Shown: piece after piece, positions 1 through 5,718 of the stretch
Layout of the letters: each line of letters begins with the position of its first letter
Position numbering within the stretch: the stretch's first letter is position 1
Assembly: GCA_049315625.1 (NCBI GenBank)
Contig: JBMOJU010000255.1
Coordinates: 1-7,972 of the forward strand
DNA length: 7,972 nt
DNA from: Paracraurococcus sp049315625
Lineage (GTDB): Bacteria > Pseudomonadota > Alphaproteobacteria > Acetobacterales > Acetobacteraceae
Reading direction: 5' to 3'
Program-made: the position numbers and the translations under genes
The notes under the pieces: generated by a model
What the model saw: the letters and a program-made list of their open reading frames with translations, nothing else
Told to the model about the DNA's origin: nothing
Database searches by the model: none

Positions 1-424
1 GGTGCCATTGCGGGATGGGTTTCAGGGACGCGTAGATCATGCCGGTGCACCACACCGTCACGGCCGCGCCCACTGCCGCCAGCAGCCCGGCGAGGGTGGC
101 GAGGCCCTCCTGCCCGGTGAGCAGCGCCCAACCGAAGCCGATCGCCGGGACGTAGGTGGCGACCGCGGCGACGCCCTCGCGCGACAGCCAGGAGGAGCGC
201 CACTGGCTGAAGGCCCGCCAGGCCCGCTGCGGATTGCCGAGATGCAGCAGGGACGAGGCGAGGCCGGCGGTGATCAGCAGCAACGCCAGCGCCAGGCAGA
301 GCAGCGCGAAGGCCGGCACCTGCGGGACGAGGCCCACCGGCCGCAGCAGGCCGAGCCAGAACAGCAGCCCGTAGCCGGCGCCGGAGGCGGTGGTGAAGAA
401 GACGATGGAGGGAGCCGGGTTCAT
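1..424 (-). CDS. soeC: SoeC/DmsC-family membrane anchor subunit of a sulfite:quinone oxidoreductase (3' part outside window)
   Basis: The first 141 residues of an open frame that runs off the left edge. It starts at ATG 424-422, with GGAAG (433-429) four bases upstream as ribosome binding site. The protein is strongly hydrophobic, with four likely membrane helices near residues 7-27, 37-60, 86-104 and 108-130; DmsC-family anchors have about eight helices and about 290-330 residues, so roughly half is here. The DmsC-family signature is clear: LLHLGNPQRAW followed by QWRSSWLSREGV, then TGMIYASLKPIPQW. His61 and Glu83 are 22 residues apart, the same spacing as E. coli DmsC His65 and Glu87, which are implicated in quinol binding; the correspondence is my inference. 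It would embed the complex in the cytoplasmic membrane and exchange electrons between SoeB and quinone. It lies 136 bp after soeB in the same direction. The DmsC family is near certain. The Soe name rests on SoeA/SoeB; a DMSO- or polysulfide-type anchor is the alternative. Confidence 0.82.
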   Translation of the reverse strand, partial: MNPAPSIVFFTTASGAGYGLLFWLGLLRPVGLVPQVPAFALLCLALALLLITAGLASSLLHLGNPQRAWRAFSQWRSSWLSREGVAAVATYVPAIGFGWALLTGQEGLATLAGLLAAVGAAVTVWCTGMIYASLKPIPQWH

Positions 425-436
425 GACGCTTCCGGT

Positions 437-460
437 CCCTCCCCCGGTGGCGGGGGAGGG
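437..460. repeat. Perfect 10-bp G/C hairpin just upstream of soeC
   Basis: CCCTCCCCCG (437-446) and CGGGGGAGGG (451-460) are perfect inverse complements around a 4-base loop. In the minus-strand transcript this stem ends 12 bases before the soeC start codon and directly abuts the region holding its ribosome binding site. No T-run follows it in the minus direction, so it is not a standard intrinsic terminator. It could protect mRNA ends or tune soeC translation, but that is inference. It is also one end of the REP-like doublet at 450-533. Confidence 0.7.
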
Positions 461-533
461 TTAGGGTGGAGGTGGATTGGTGCGGCAGTATAGCCGCTTC
501 GCGGCACGCAGCCCTACCCCGGCCCTTCCCCGC
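450..533. repeat. REP-like imperfect inverted-repeat doublet between soeB and soeC
   Basis: Two G/C-rich arms, 450-472 and 511-533, face each other. The reverse complement of the right arm agrees with the left arm at 16 of 23 positions, including the shared blocks GCGGGG, AGGG and GGGT. The 38-bp centre contains a small perfect hairpin, GCCGC-TTC-GCGGC (493-505). Outside the arms, each side has its own hairpin (437-460; CCCCGC-AGA-GCGGGG at 528-542). This layout resembles the REP/BIME-type intergenic palindromes scattered through many high-GC proteobacterial genomes. The copy number in this genome cannot be seen from one window. Apart from this element, the 136-bp gap 425-560 holds nothing I can call a gene. 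Confidence 0.5.
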
Positions 534-542
534 AGAGCGGGG
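528..542. repeat. Hairpin just downstream of soeB
   Basis: CCCCGC (528-533) pairs with GCGGGG (537-542) around an AGA loop, starting 18 bases after the soeB stop codon on the minus strand. A run of T is missing in the minus direction, so complete intrinsic termination is unlikely. Such a stem could stabilise the 3' end of a soeAB transcript or cause partial attenuation before soeC. It overlaps the right arm of the REP-like doublet. Confidence 0.45.
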
Positions 543-560
543 GCGGGGGCAGACGCGCGC

Positions 561-1292
561 TCATCGGCTCAGCACCCGGTCCATCCAGCGCAGGATGGGG
601 TTGCCGATATCCATCGGCGTCGGCGCATCCTCGACCGGCGCGCTGTCCCGACGCCGGGGCGGCAGGTAGCTGTTCACCGGGCCGTAGCCGAGTTCCGGCA
701 TCAACGCCTGGCCACCGCGCGCCGCGACCAGCTGGCTGACGGCACTCTCCGGATCGCCGAGGTCGCCGAAATGCCGCGCCTTGGTCGGGCAGGCCAGCAC
801 GCAGGCCGGCTGGCGCTGCGCTTCCGGGATCGTCTCGTTGTAGATGCGGTCGACGCAGAGGGTGCATTTCTTCATCACCCCCGCATCCTCGTCCATCTCC
901 CGCGCGCCATAGGGGCAGGCCCAGGCGCACAGGCCGCAGCCGATGCAGATGTCGTGGTCGATCAGGACGATGCCGTCCTCGCCGCGCTTGTAGGAGGCAC
1001 CCGTAGGGCAGACGGTGACGCAGGCGGGCGTCTCGCAATGCAGGCAGGAGCGCGGGAAGTGGACGGTGCGGCCCTCGGCGCCCTCACCGGCCTCGTAGCT
1101 GTGCACGCGGTTGAACCAGACACCTTCGGCGCCGGCCGAATACGGCTTGTAGTCCGGCAGCGGCGCGGAATGGCCGGAGCTGTTCCATTCCTTGCAGTTG
1201 GTTGCGCAGGCCTGGCAGCCGACGCAGGTGTCGAGGTCGATGACGAGGCCAAGCTTCTTGGCGCCGGGCGTGATCTCGGGCAGGCAGGTCAT
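561..1292 (-). CDS. soeB: SoeB, four-[4Fe-4S] ferredoxin-like subunit of sulfite:quinone oxidoreductase
   Basis: A 243-residue DmsB/PsrB/SoeB-type iron-sulfur protein that wires the molybdenum subunit to the membrane anchor. Sixteen cysteines fall in four classical sets: C23/26/29/33, C83/86/91/95, C116/119/122/126 and C143/146/164/168, enough for four [4Fe-4S] clusters. The motifs DTCVGCQACATNCKEWN, CLHCETPACVTVCPTGA and CIGCGLCAWACPYGAR are typical. There is no signal peptide or membrane segment, consistent with a cytoplasmic location. The roughly 65-residue tail after the last cluster is low in cysteine and ends in a short amphipathic stretch. Its ATG overlaps the soeA stop as ATGA (1289-1292), so translation is probably coupled; no strong ribosome binding site is visible. 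Length matches the family (about 235-245). The fold and clusters are certain; the sulfite assignment depends on SoeA. Other CISM electron-transfer subunits, such as DmsB or PsrB, are the alternative. Confidence 0.88.
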   Translation of the reverse strand: MTCLPEITPGAKKLGLVIDLDTCVGCQACATNCKEWNSSGHSAPLPDYKPYSAGAEGVWFNRVHSYEAGEGAEGRTVHFPRSCLHCETPACVTVCPTGASYKRGEDGIVLIDHDICIGCGLCAWACPYGAREMDEDAGVMKKCTLCVDRIYNETIPEAQRQPACVLACPTKARHFGDLGDPESAVSQLVAARGGQALMPELGYGPVNSYLPPRRRDSAPVEDAPTPMDIGNPILRWMDRVLSR

Positions 1293-4156
1293 GCGCGGCT
1301 CTTGGTGCTGTAGCGGAGGATATCGGCGCGCTTCGGCGGGTTGGGCCTATCGTGCAGCGTCGCGAAATGCGGCTCGGTCACGCCGGGCGCATCGGCCTTG
1401 GTCACGCGCACGCGCAGGTCGTACCAGGCGGCCTGGCCGGTGACCGGATCGGCATTGGCGGAGCGGAAGCCTTCCTGCGCCGGCAGCCATTCGCTGATGA
1501 CGTGGTTCAGCAGGAAGCCGCGCAGCGCCTCCGGGCTGTCCTCGCTCAGCCCCCAGGCGCCGCCGCGCTTGCCGATGGCGTTCCAGGTCCAGACGGTGTC
1601 GGGATTGACGCCTTCCATGACGGCGAGCTGGCATTTCAGCCGGCCGCTGCGGCTCTCGACCCAGACCCAGTCGTCGTGCACCAGCCCCAGCGTCTCGGCC
1701 CGGCTGCGCGCCATATACAACTTGTTGGCGCCATGGATCTGCCGCAGCCAGGCGTTCATCGAGCCCCAGGAATGGTACATCGCCATCGGCCGCTGGGTGA
1801 CGGCACTCAGGTCGAAGTGTTCGAGGTCGGCGCCCTGCTGTTCCAGCGGCGCGTACCAGATGGGCAGCGGGTCGCAGTAGGTGCGGATGCGCTCCCGCAG
1901 CCGGTCCGGCGGCTGCCGCTCGCCATGGCCCTCGGCGGCCAGGCGGAATTTCTGCAACGGCTCCGACCAGAGCTGCATGACGATCTGCTCGGCCTTGGGG
2001 ATGAAGCCCATGGCCTTGCTGTTGTCGAGGTAGGCCTGGTTGGCGTGCTTGTACCAGGATTGCTCGGGCGGCAGGTGGTCGCGCCAGAAGCAGCCATTGT
2101 CGATGTAGCGCTGGAGCTGGTCCGGGTTCGGCTCGCCGACGCCCTTCTTCGTGCCCTCCATCCCGCGGAAGCCGGCCAGCGGGCCGACGCCGGGCGCGCG
2201 CTGATGGTTCACGATGTAGTCGGGGTAGTCCTTGAACTTCGCGCTGCCGTCCTCCTTGGTGAAGGCCGGCAGGCCGAGCCGCGCGCCGAGCTCGATCAGC
2301 ACGTCCTGGAAGGGCCGCACGTCGCGGTCGGGCGCGATCACCGGCTGGCGAATGGCATCGCCCGCGCCATGCGCGCTGCCGATCGGCCGGTCGAGCACCG
2401 AGATGCAGTCCCAGCGTTCCAGGTACGTCGTGTCCGGCAGGATCAGGTCGGCATAGGGCACGGTTTCTGAATAGTAGGCGTCCGAGTAGATGACGTGCGG
2501 GATGACGTGTTCGCCACTCTCCCGCTTCTCGGTCAGGATGCGGATCACCTCGCCCGGGTTCATCGCGCTGTTCCAGGCCATGTTGGCCATGAACATGAAC
2601 AGCGTGTCGATCGGGTAGGGGTCGCCGGCACCGGCATTGCCGATGACGGTGTGCATCATCCCGTGCAGCGCCATCGGCGCTTCCCAGGAGAAGGCCTTGT
2701 CGATGCGCAAGGGGTTGCCGGCATCGTCCACCAGCAGATCGTCCGGCCCCTGCGGGAAGGACAGCAGGTTGCCGACCAGCGGCGTGTTCGGCTTGGCGCC
2801 CTTGCCGGCCGGCGGCGGCCCGGGCGGGATCGGCCGCGGGAAGGGCGATTTGTAGCGCCAGGAGCCGGGCGTATCGACGGCGCCCAGCAGCATCTGCAGC
2901 AGATGCAGCGCGCGGCAGGAATGGAAGCCGTTGGAATGCGCGCTGATGCCGCGCATCGCATGGAAGGCGACCGGCCGGCCCACGGTCTGCGAGTGCGTCC
3001 GGCCCCAGGTATCGGTCCAGGGCTGGTCCAGCGTGATCGCCTGGTTGAAGGCGACGTCGGCGATCTCGGCGGCGATCCGGCGGATGGTCGCGGCCGGGAT
3101 GCCGCAGCGCTCCGCCACCGCGTCGGGCGCGTATTCGGGGGCGAGGTAGCGCTCGGCCAGCAGGTGGAAGACCGGCTGTGCCCGGCGGCCATCCGGCAGC
3201 ACGTATTCGCCCACCATCATCGCCGACAGATCGGCGGCCTTGGCGTCCATCGCGCCGCGGGCGCGGTCCCAGGCCAGCGGCGTGCCGTTGGCGTCGCGGG
3301 CGAACAGCCCGTCATCGGCGCCGCCCGGGTTGCGCACCACCAGCCAGGCGGCATTGGTGTAGCGGGCGAGGAAATCGAGATCGACCTGGTCGGTCCGCAG
3401 CAGCTCATGCGCCAGCGCCAGGGCAAACAGCCCATCGGTGCCGGGGCGGATGCCGATCCATTCATCCGCCACCGCGGAATAGCCGGTGCGCACCGGGTTG
3501 ACCGAGACGAATTTCGCCCCGCGTTCCTTGACCTTGGAAATCCCCAGCTTGATCGGGTTGCTGTCGTGGTCCTCGGCGACGCCGAACATCAGCACGTATT
3601 TCGCGCGGTCCCAGTCCGGCTCGCCGAATTCCCAGAAACTGCCGCCGATCGAGTACAGCCCGCCGGCGGCCATATTGACCGAGCAGAAGCCGCCATGCGC
3701 GGCGAAATTCGGCGTGCCGAACTGCGCCGCCCAGAAGCCGGTCAGCGACTGCGACTGGTCGCGGCCGGTGAAGAAGGCGAGCTTCCGTGGATCGGTCTCC
3801 CGCACATGCCGCAGCCAGCCGGTGGCGATCTCCATCGCCTCGGCCCAGGAAATCTCACGGAACTCGCCGCTGCCGCGTTCGCCGACGCGCAGCAGGGGGC
3901 TCGACAGCCGCGCCGGCGCGTATTGCGTCATGATCCCGGCGCTGCCCTTGCCGCAGATGACGCCCTTGTTCACCGGGTGATCGGGGTTGCCCTCGATGTA
4001 GCGGATCCGGCCATCCTTCAGGTGGACGCGGATGCCGCAGCGGCAGGCGCACATGTAGCAGGTGGTGGTCTTCACCGTGTCGCCGACGGGGGTGGAATAC
4101 TCGACACGCGGATCGGTGGGCGGCTGCAGGCGTGTCGGCGTCGGCGCTTCCGGCAT
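1289..4156 (-). CDS. soeA: SoeA, molybdopterin (Mo-bisPGD) catalytic subunit of sulfite:quinone oxidoreductase
   Basis: A 955-residue member of the DMSO-reductase superfamily. The N-terminal Fe4S4 domain (about 28-85) has C33-x2-C36-x3-C40-x27-C68, then Lys70 in the position used for electron transfer to the pterin. An extra Cys38 sits inside the motif. The Mo/pterin domains follow to about residue 600, and the C-terminal dinucleotide-binding domain begins near residue 790 (HSWGSMNAWLRQIHG) and runs to about 930. Cys158 in HGGFCSVNMAAGG is the likely Mo ligand, as in polysulfide-reductase-like enzymes. There is no twin-arginine signal peptide, which separates it from exported PsrA/PhsA/DmsA and fits the cytoplasmic SoeA described in Allochromatium and Roseobacter-type bacteria. 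The expected reaction is sulfite to sulfate with electrons to SoeB. The start at 4156 follows GGGGGAAG about ten bases upstream. It is the first gene of the operon. The superfamily is certain; the exact substrate is inferred from the subunit set, length and lack of export signal. Confidence 0.8.
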   Translation of the reverse strand: MPEAPTPTRLQPPTDPRVEYSTPVGDTVKTTTCYMCACRCGIRVHLKDGRIRYIEGNPDHPVNKGVICGKGSAGIMTQYAPARLSSPLLRVGERGSGEFREISWAEAMEIATGWLRHVRETDPRKLAFFTGRDQSQSLTGFWAAQFGTPNFAAHGGFCSVNMAAGGLYSIGGSFWEFGEPDWDRAKYVLMFGVAEDHDSNPIKLGISKVKERGAKFVSVNPVRTGYSAVADEWIGIRPGTDGLFALALAHELLRTDQVDLDFLARYTNAAWLVVRNPGGADDGLFARDANGTPLAWDRARGAMDAKAADLSAMMVGEYVLPDGRRAQPVFHLLAERYLAPEYAPDAVAERCGIPAATIRRIAAEIADVAFNQAITLDQPWTDTWGRTHSQTVGRPVAFHAMRGISAHSNGFHSCRALHLLQMLLGAVDTPGSWRYKSPFPRPIPPGPPPAGKGAKPNTPLVGNLLSFPQGPDDLLVDDAGNPLRIDKAFSWEAPMALHGMMHTVIGNAGAGDPYPIDTLFMFMANMAWNSAMNPGEVIRILTEKRESGEHVIPHVIYSDAYYSETVPYADLILPDTTYLERWDCISVLDRPIGSAHGAGDAIRQPVIAPDRDVRPFQDVLIELGARLGLPAFTKEDGSAKFKDYPDYIVNHQRAPGVGPLAGFRGMEGTKKGVGEPNPDQLQRYIDNGCFWRDHLPPEQSWYKHANQAYLDNSKAMGFIPKAEQIVMQLWSEPLQKFRLAAEGHGERQPPDRLRERIRTYCDPLPIWYAPLEQQGADLEHFDLSAVTQRPMAMYHSWGSMNAWLRQIHGANKLYMARSRAETLGLVHDDWVWVESRSGRLKCQLAVMEGVNPDTVWTWNAIGKRGGAWGLSEDSPEALRGFLLNHVISEWLPAQEGFRSANADPVTGQAAWYDLRVRVTKADAPGVTEPHFATLHDRPNPPKRADILRYSTKSRA

Positions 4157-4173
4157 CAGCGGATGTCTTCCCC

Positions 4174-4188
4174 CGTGGACTTCCCACG
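4174..4188. repeat. Small inverted repeat in the soeA leader/promoter, possible operator
   Basis: CGTGG (4174-4178) and CCACG (4184-4188) are perfect inverse complements with a 5-base centre, giving dyad symmetry 18-32 bases upstream of the soeA ATG. This could be a transcription-factor site or a minor mRNA hairpin close to the ribosome binding site. Five-bp dyads occur often by chance in G/C-rich DNA, so support is weak. Confidence 0.25.
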
Positions 4189-4200
4189 CAGTAAGGCATG

Positions 4201-4244
4201 GTGGAAGAATGCGGGCAAATGCCCGACCGAAGCTCGGGTTCCAC
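4201..4244 (+). repeat. Nested inverted repeats (three-way-junction-like) upstream of the aldolase gene
   Basis: An outer pair, GTGGAA (4201-4206) and TTCCAC (4239-4244), encloses two tandem inner stems: CGGGCA-AA-TGCCCG (4212-4225) and CCGA-AGC-TCGG (4227-4237). All three pairings are perfect. If transcribed on the plus strand this could fold as a three-way junction that ends five bases before the purine-rich ribosome binding site (4249-4258). As DNA, the 14-bp CGGGCAAATGCCCG palindrome could instead be a protein-binding operator. It does not match any riboswitch class I recognise. Confidence 0.35.
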
Positions 4245-4248
4245 GATC

Positions 4249-4258
4249 AGGGAAGGGA
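4249..4258 (+). promoter_or_regulatory. Ribosome binding site fixing the aldolase start at 4264
   Basis: AGGGAAGGGA sits five bases before ATG 4264. This supports 4264 over the in-frame upstream ATG at 4198, which would add 22 residues unlike the family N-terminus and run through the inverted repeats at 4201-4244. Confidence 0.75.
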
Positions 4259-4263
4259 ACACC

Positions 4264-5040
4264 ATGAAGAAATCACTGAAAACCATGGTCCGTTCGGGCG
4301 AGCTCGCAACTGGCACCTTCCTGGTGGAATTCGTCACTCCCGGCATCGGCCATATCCTCGCCGGCGCCGGCTGCGACTTTGCCTTCCTCGACATGGAGCA
4401 CAGCGGCTTCTCGGAGGAGACGGTGAAGGCCGGCATCCGCTTCCTCGAAGCCGGCGGCATCCCGACCCTGGTGCGGATTCCGTCGCGCGAGGCGCATGAC
4501 ATCGCCCGCATCGCCGATGTCGGGGCCGAAGGCGTGATGCTGCCGCTGGTCGGCAGTGTGGAGGTCGCGCGCCAGGCCGTCGCCGCGCTGAAATACGCGC
4601 CCATGGGCCGCCGCGGCGTCGCGCTGCGGGTGGCGCACGACAATTACCGCAGCGCGGTGCCGGCCGAGGCGCTGGCGGCGGCCAATGACCGCACGGTGCT
4701 GATCCTGATGATCGAGACGGCGGAAGGCGTCGAGAATGCCGAGGCCATCGCCGCGCTCGACGGCGTCGATGCGCTCTGGGTCGGGCATTACGACCTCTCG
4801 ACCTCGCTCGGCATCGCCGGGCAGTTCGACCATCCGGAATTCCGCGCGGCGACTCGAAGGATCTGCGCGGCGGCAAAGGCGCATGGCAAGGGGCTCGGCC
4901 GCCTGGTGACCGGCGCGGCGGAGGCGCAGCGCGCCATCGACGACGGCTTCCGCATCATCGCCTGGGGCGGCGATGTCTGGCTGCTGCAGGATGGGCTGGC
5001 GGCGGGGGTGGCCGGGCTGCGGCGGATGTTGCCAGGCTGA
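4264..5040 (+). CDS. HpcH/HpaI-family aldolase (class II, 2-keto acid aldolase type)
   Basis: A 258-residue metal-dependent aldolase of the HpcH/HpaI/citrate-lyase-beta superfamily. These TIM-barrel enzymes cleave or form C-C bonds between pyruvate (or another 2-keto acid) and an aldehyde in the cytoplasm. Visible active-site residues by comparison with E. coli HpaI: His46 in FLDMEHSGFSEE (general base), Arg71 in LVRIP (pyruvate binding), Glu151 in MIETAEGVENAE and Asp177 in VGHYDLSTSLG (metal ligands). The GHYDLS variant, instead of the GPxDLS usual in HpaI itself, marks a common subgroup of uncertain substrate, so I do not assign hpaI. Length equals the family norm of about 250-265. It is first in a two-gene plus-strand unit with a GST gene 21 bp downstream, and diverges from the sulfite dehydrogenase operon. 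Fold and chemistry class are secure; the natural substrate is unknown. Candidates include 4-hydroxy-2-oxo acids or sugar-acid derivatives. Confidence 0.9.
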   Translation: MKKSLKTMVRSGELATGTFLVEFVTPGIGHILAGAGCDFAFLDMEHSGFSEETVKAGIRFLEAGGIPTLVRIPSREAHDIARIADVGAEGVMLPLVGSVEVARQAVAALKYAPMGRRGVALRVAHDNYRSAVPAEALAAANDRTVLILMIETAEGVENAEAIAALDGVDALWVGHYDLSTSLGIAGQFDHPEFRAATRRICAAAKAHGKGLGRLVTGAAEAQRAIDDGFRIIAWGGDVWLLQDGLAAGVAGLRRMLPG

Positions 5041-5061
5041 GGGCGACGGAGAACCGATCCC

Positions 5062-5715
5062 ATGCTGACGATCTACGGCGTCTATCGCTCGCGCGCCTCG
5101 CGCATCCTCTGGCTGGTCCGGGAAATCGGGCTGGAGTACCGCCACGTGCCGGTCATCCAGGGCTACCGCCTGCCCGATCCCGACGCGGCGGATGCGCCGC
5201 TGAACACGCGCTCCGCCGCGTTCCTCGCGGTGAACCCGAACGGTCGCATCCCGGCCATCGAGGATGACGGGCTGGTCCTGCACGAATCGCTGGCGATCAA
5301 CCTGTACCTGGCGAAGCGCCATGGCGGGGCGCTCGGCCCGGCCGACGCGGCCGAGGACGGGCTGATGACCATGTGGTCCGTCTGGGCGATGACCGAGGCC
5401 GAGCCGCACACGATCGAGGTGCTGTATCACCGCGTCGCCAACCCGCACGGCCCCTGCGATCCAGCCAAAGCGCTCGCCGCTGTGGCGGCGCTGCGGGCGC
5501 CCTTCGCCGTGCTGGACCAGGCGCTGGCGGCGACCGGCTTCCTGGTCGGCGGCCGGTTCACCGTGGCCGACCTGAACCTGGCGGAGGTGATCCGCTACGC
5601 CGGCCCGGCGCCGGAGCTGTTCGAGGCGTCGCCGCGGGTGAAGGCCTGGCTCGCCGCCTGCCAGGCAAGGCCCGCCTGCCGGGCGATGATGGCGGAGCGG
5701 GAGCGGGAGGGCTAA
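5062..5715 (+). CDS. Glutathione S-transferase family protein
   Basis: A 217-residue cytosolic-type GST. The N-terminal thioredoxin-like domain (about 1-86) shows LTIYGVYRSRASRILWLVRE at the active-site end, NPNGRIPAIEDDG with the cis-proline Pro64, and the glutathione gamma-glutamyl-binding pair Glu75-Ser76 in LHESLAINLYLAK. The all-helical C-terminal domain (about 95-210) carries the N-capping box FTVADLNLAEV with Asp170. The catalytic position is probably a serine (Ser10 or Ser13), not cysteine or tyrosine; which one is uncertain. Members conjugate glutathione to electrophiles, isomerise or dehalogenate substrates, or act in stress responses. CGGAGAA (5047-5053) lies upstream of the start. 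The 21-bp gap to the aldolase gene indicates cotranscription, hinting at a shared catabolic or detoxifying task. The family is certain; the substrate and class are not determined. Confidence 0.92.
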   Translation: MLTIYGVYRSRASRILWLVREIGLEYRHVPVIQGYRLPDPDAADAPLNTRSAAFLAVNPNGRIPAIEDDGLVLHESLAINLYLAKRHGGALGPADAAEDGLMTMWSVWAMTEAEPHTIEVLYHRVANPHGPCDPAKALAAVAALRAPFAVLDQALAATGFLVGGRFTVADLNLAEVIRYAGPAPELFEASPRVKAWLAACQARPACRAMMAEREREG

Positions 5716-5718
5716 GGG

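Larger units (their letters stand above)
4157..4263. promoter_or_regulatory. Divergent intergenic region between soeA and the aldolase operon
   Basis: These 107 bp separate two head-to-head start codons, so promoters for both operons should lie here or overlap the gene starts. It contains a 5-bp inverted repeat (4174-4188) and a nested set of inverted repeats (4201-4244). A weak minus-strand promoter candidate is TTGCCC (4218-4213), 17 bases, then CTTACT (4195-4190); the -35 matches four of six consensus bases and the -10 only three, so I do not call it firmly. No regulator gene is encoded next to either operon in the window. Confidence 0.5.

Noticed and set aside
487..492. TATACT on the minus strand as a -10 box for a soeC-specific promoter
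   Set aside because: The hexamer is good but no -35-like sequence lies 16-18 bases upstream, and it falls inside the repeat doublet; too weak to call.
2..493. Plus-strand frame of 163 codons at the left edge
   Set aside because: It is antisense to soeC, whose minus-strand translation has membrane helices and DmsC-family motifs; the plus-strand product is Gly/Arg/Gln-rich without a fold.
437..542. Hairpins after soeB as an intrinsic terminator
   Set aside because: None is followed by a T-run in the minus direction, and the essential anchor gene soeC follows in the same direction.
4198..4263. Alternative upstream start for the aldolase gene (ATG at 4198)
   Set aside because: It would add 22 residues not found at the family N-terminus and has no good ribosome binding site, whereas ATG 4264 has AGGGAAGGGA five bases upstream.
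2495..4267. A 590-codon open frame on the plus strand opposite soeA
   Set aside because: The antisense frame exists because of high GC and codon bias of soeA. Its translation is rich in Arg, Gly, Ala and His with no domain, while the minus-strand protein is a full, motif-complete molybdoenzyme.
4273..5448. A 391-codon minus-strand frame opposite the aldolase and GST genes
   Set aside because: It spans two well-supported plus-strand genes and their gap, shows no recognisable fold and has shadow-type composition.
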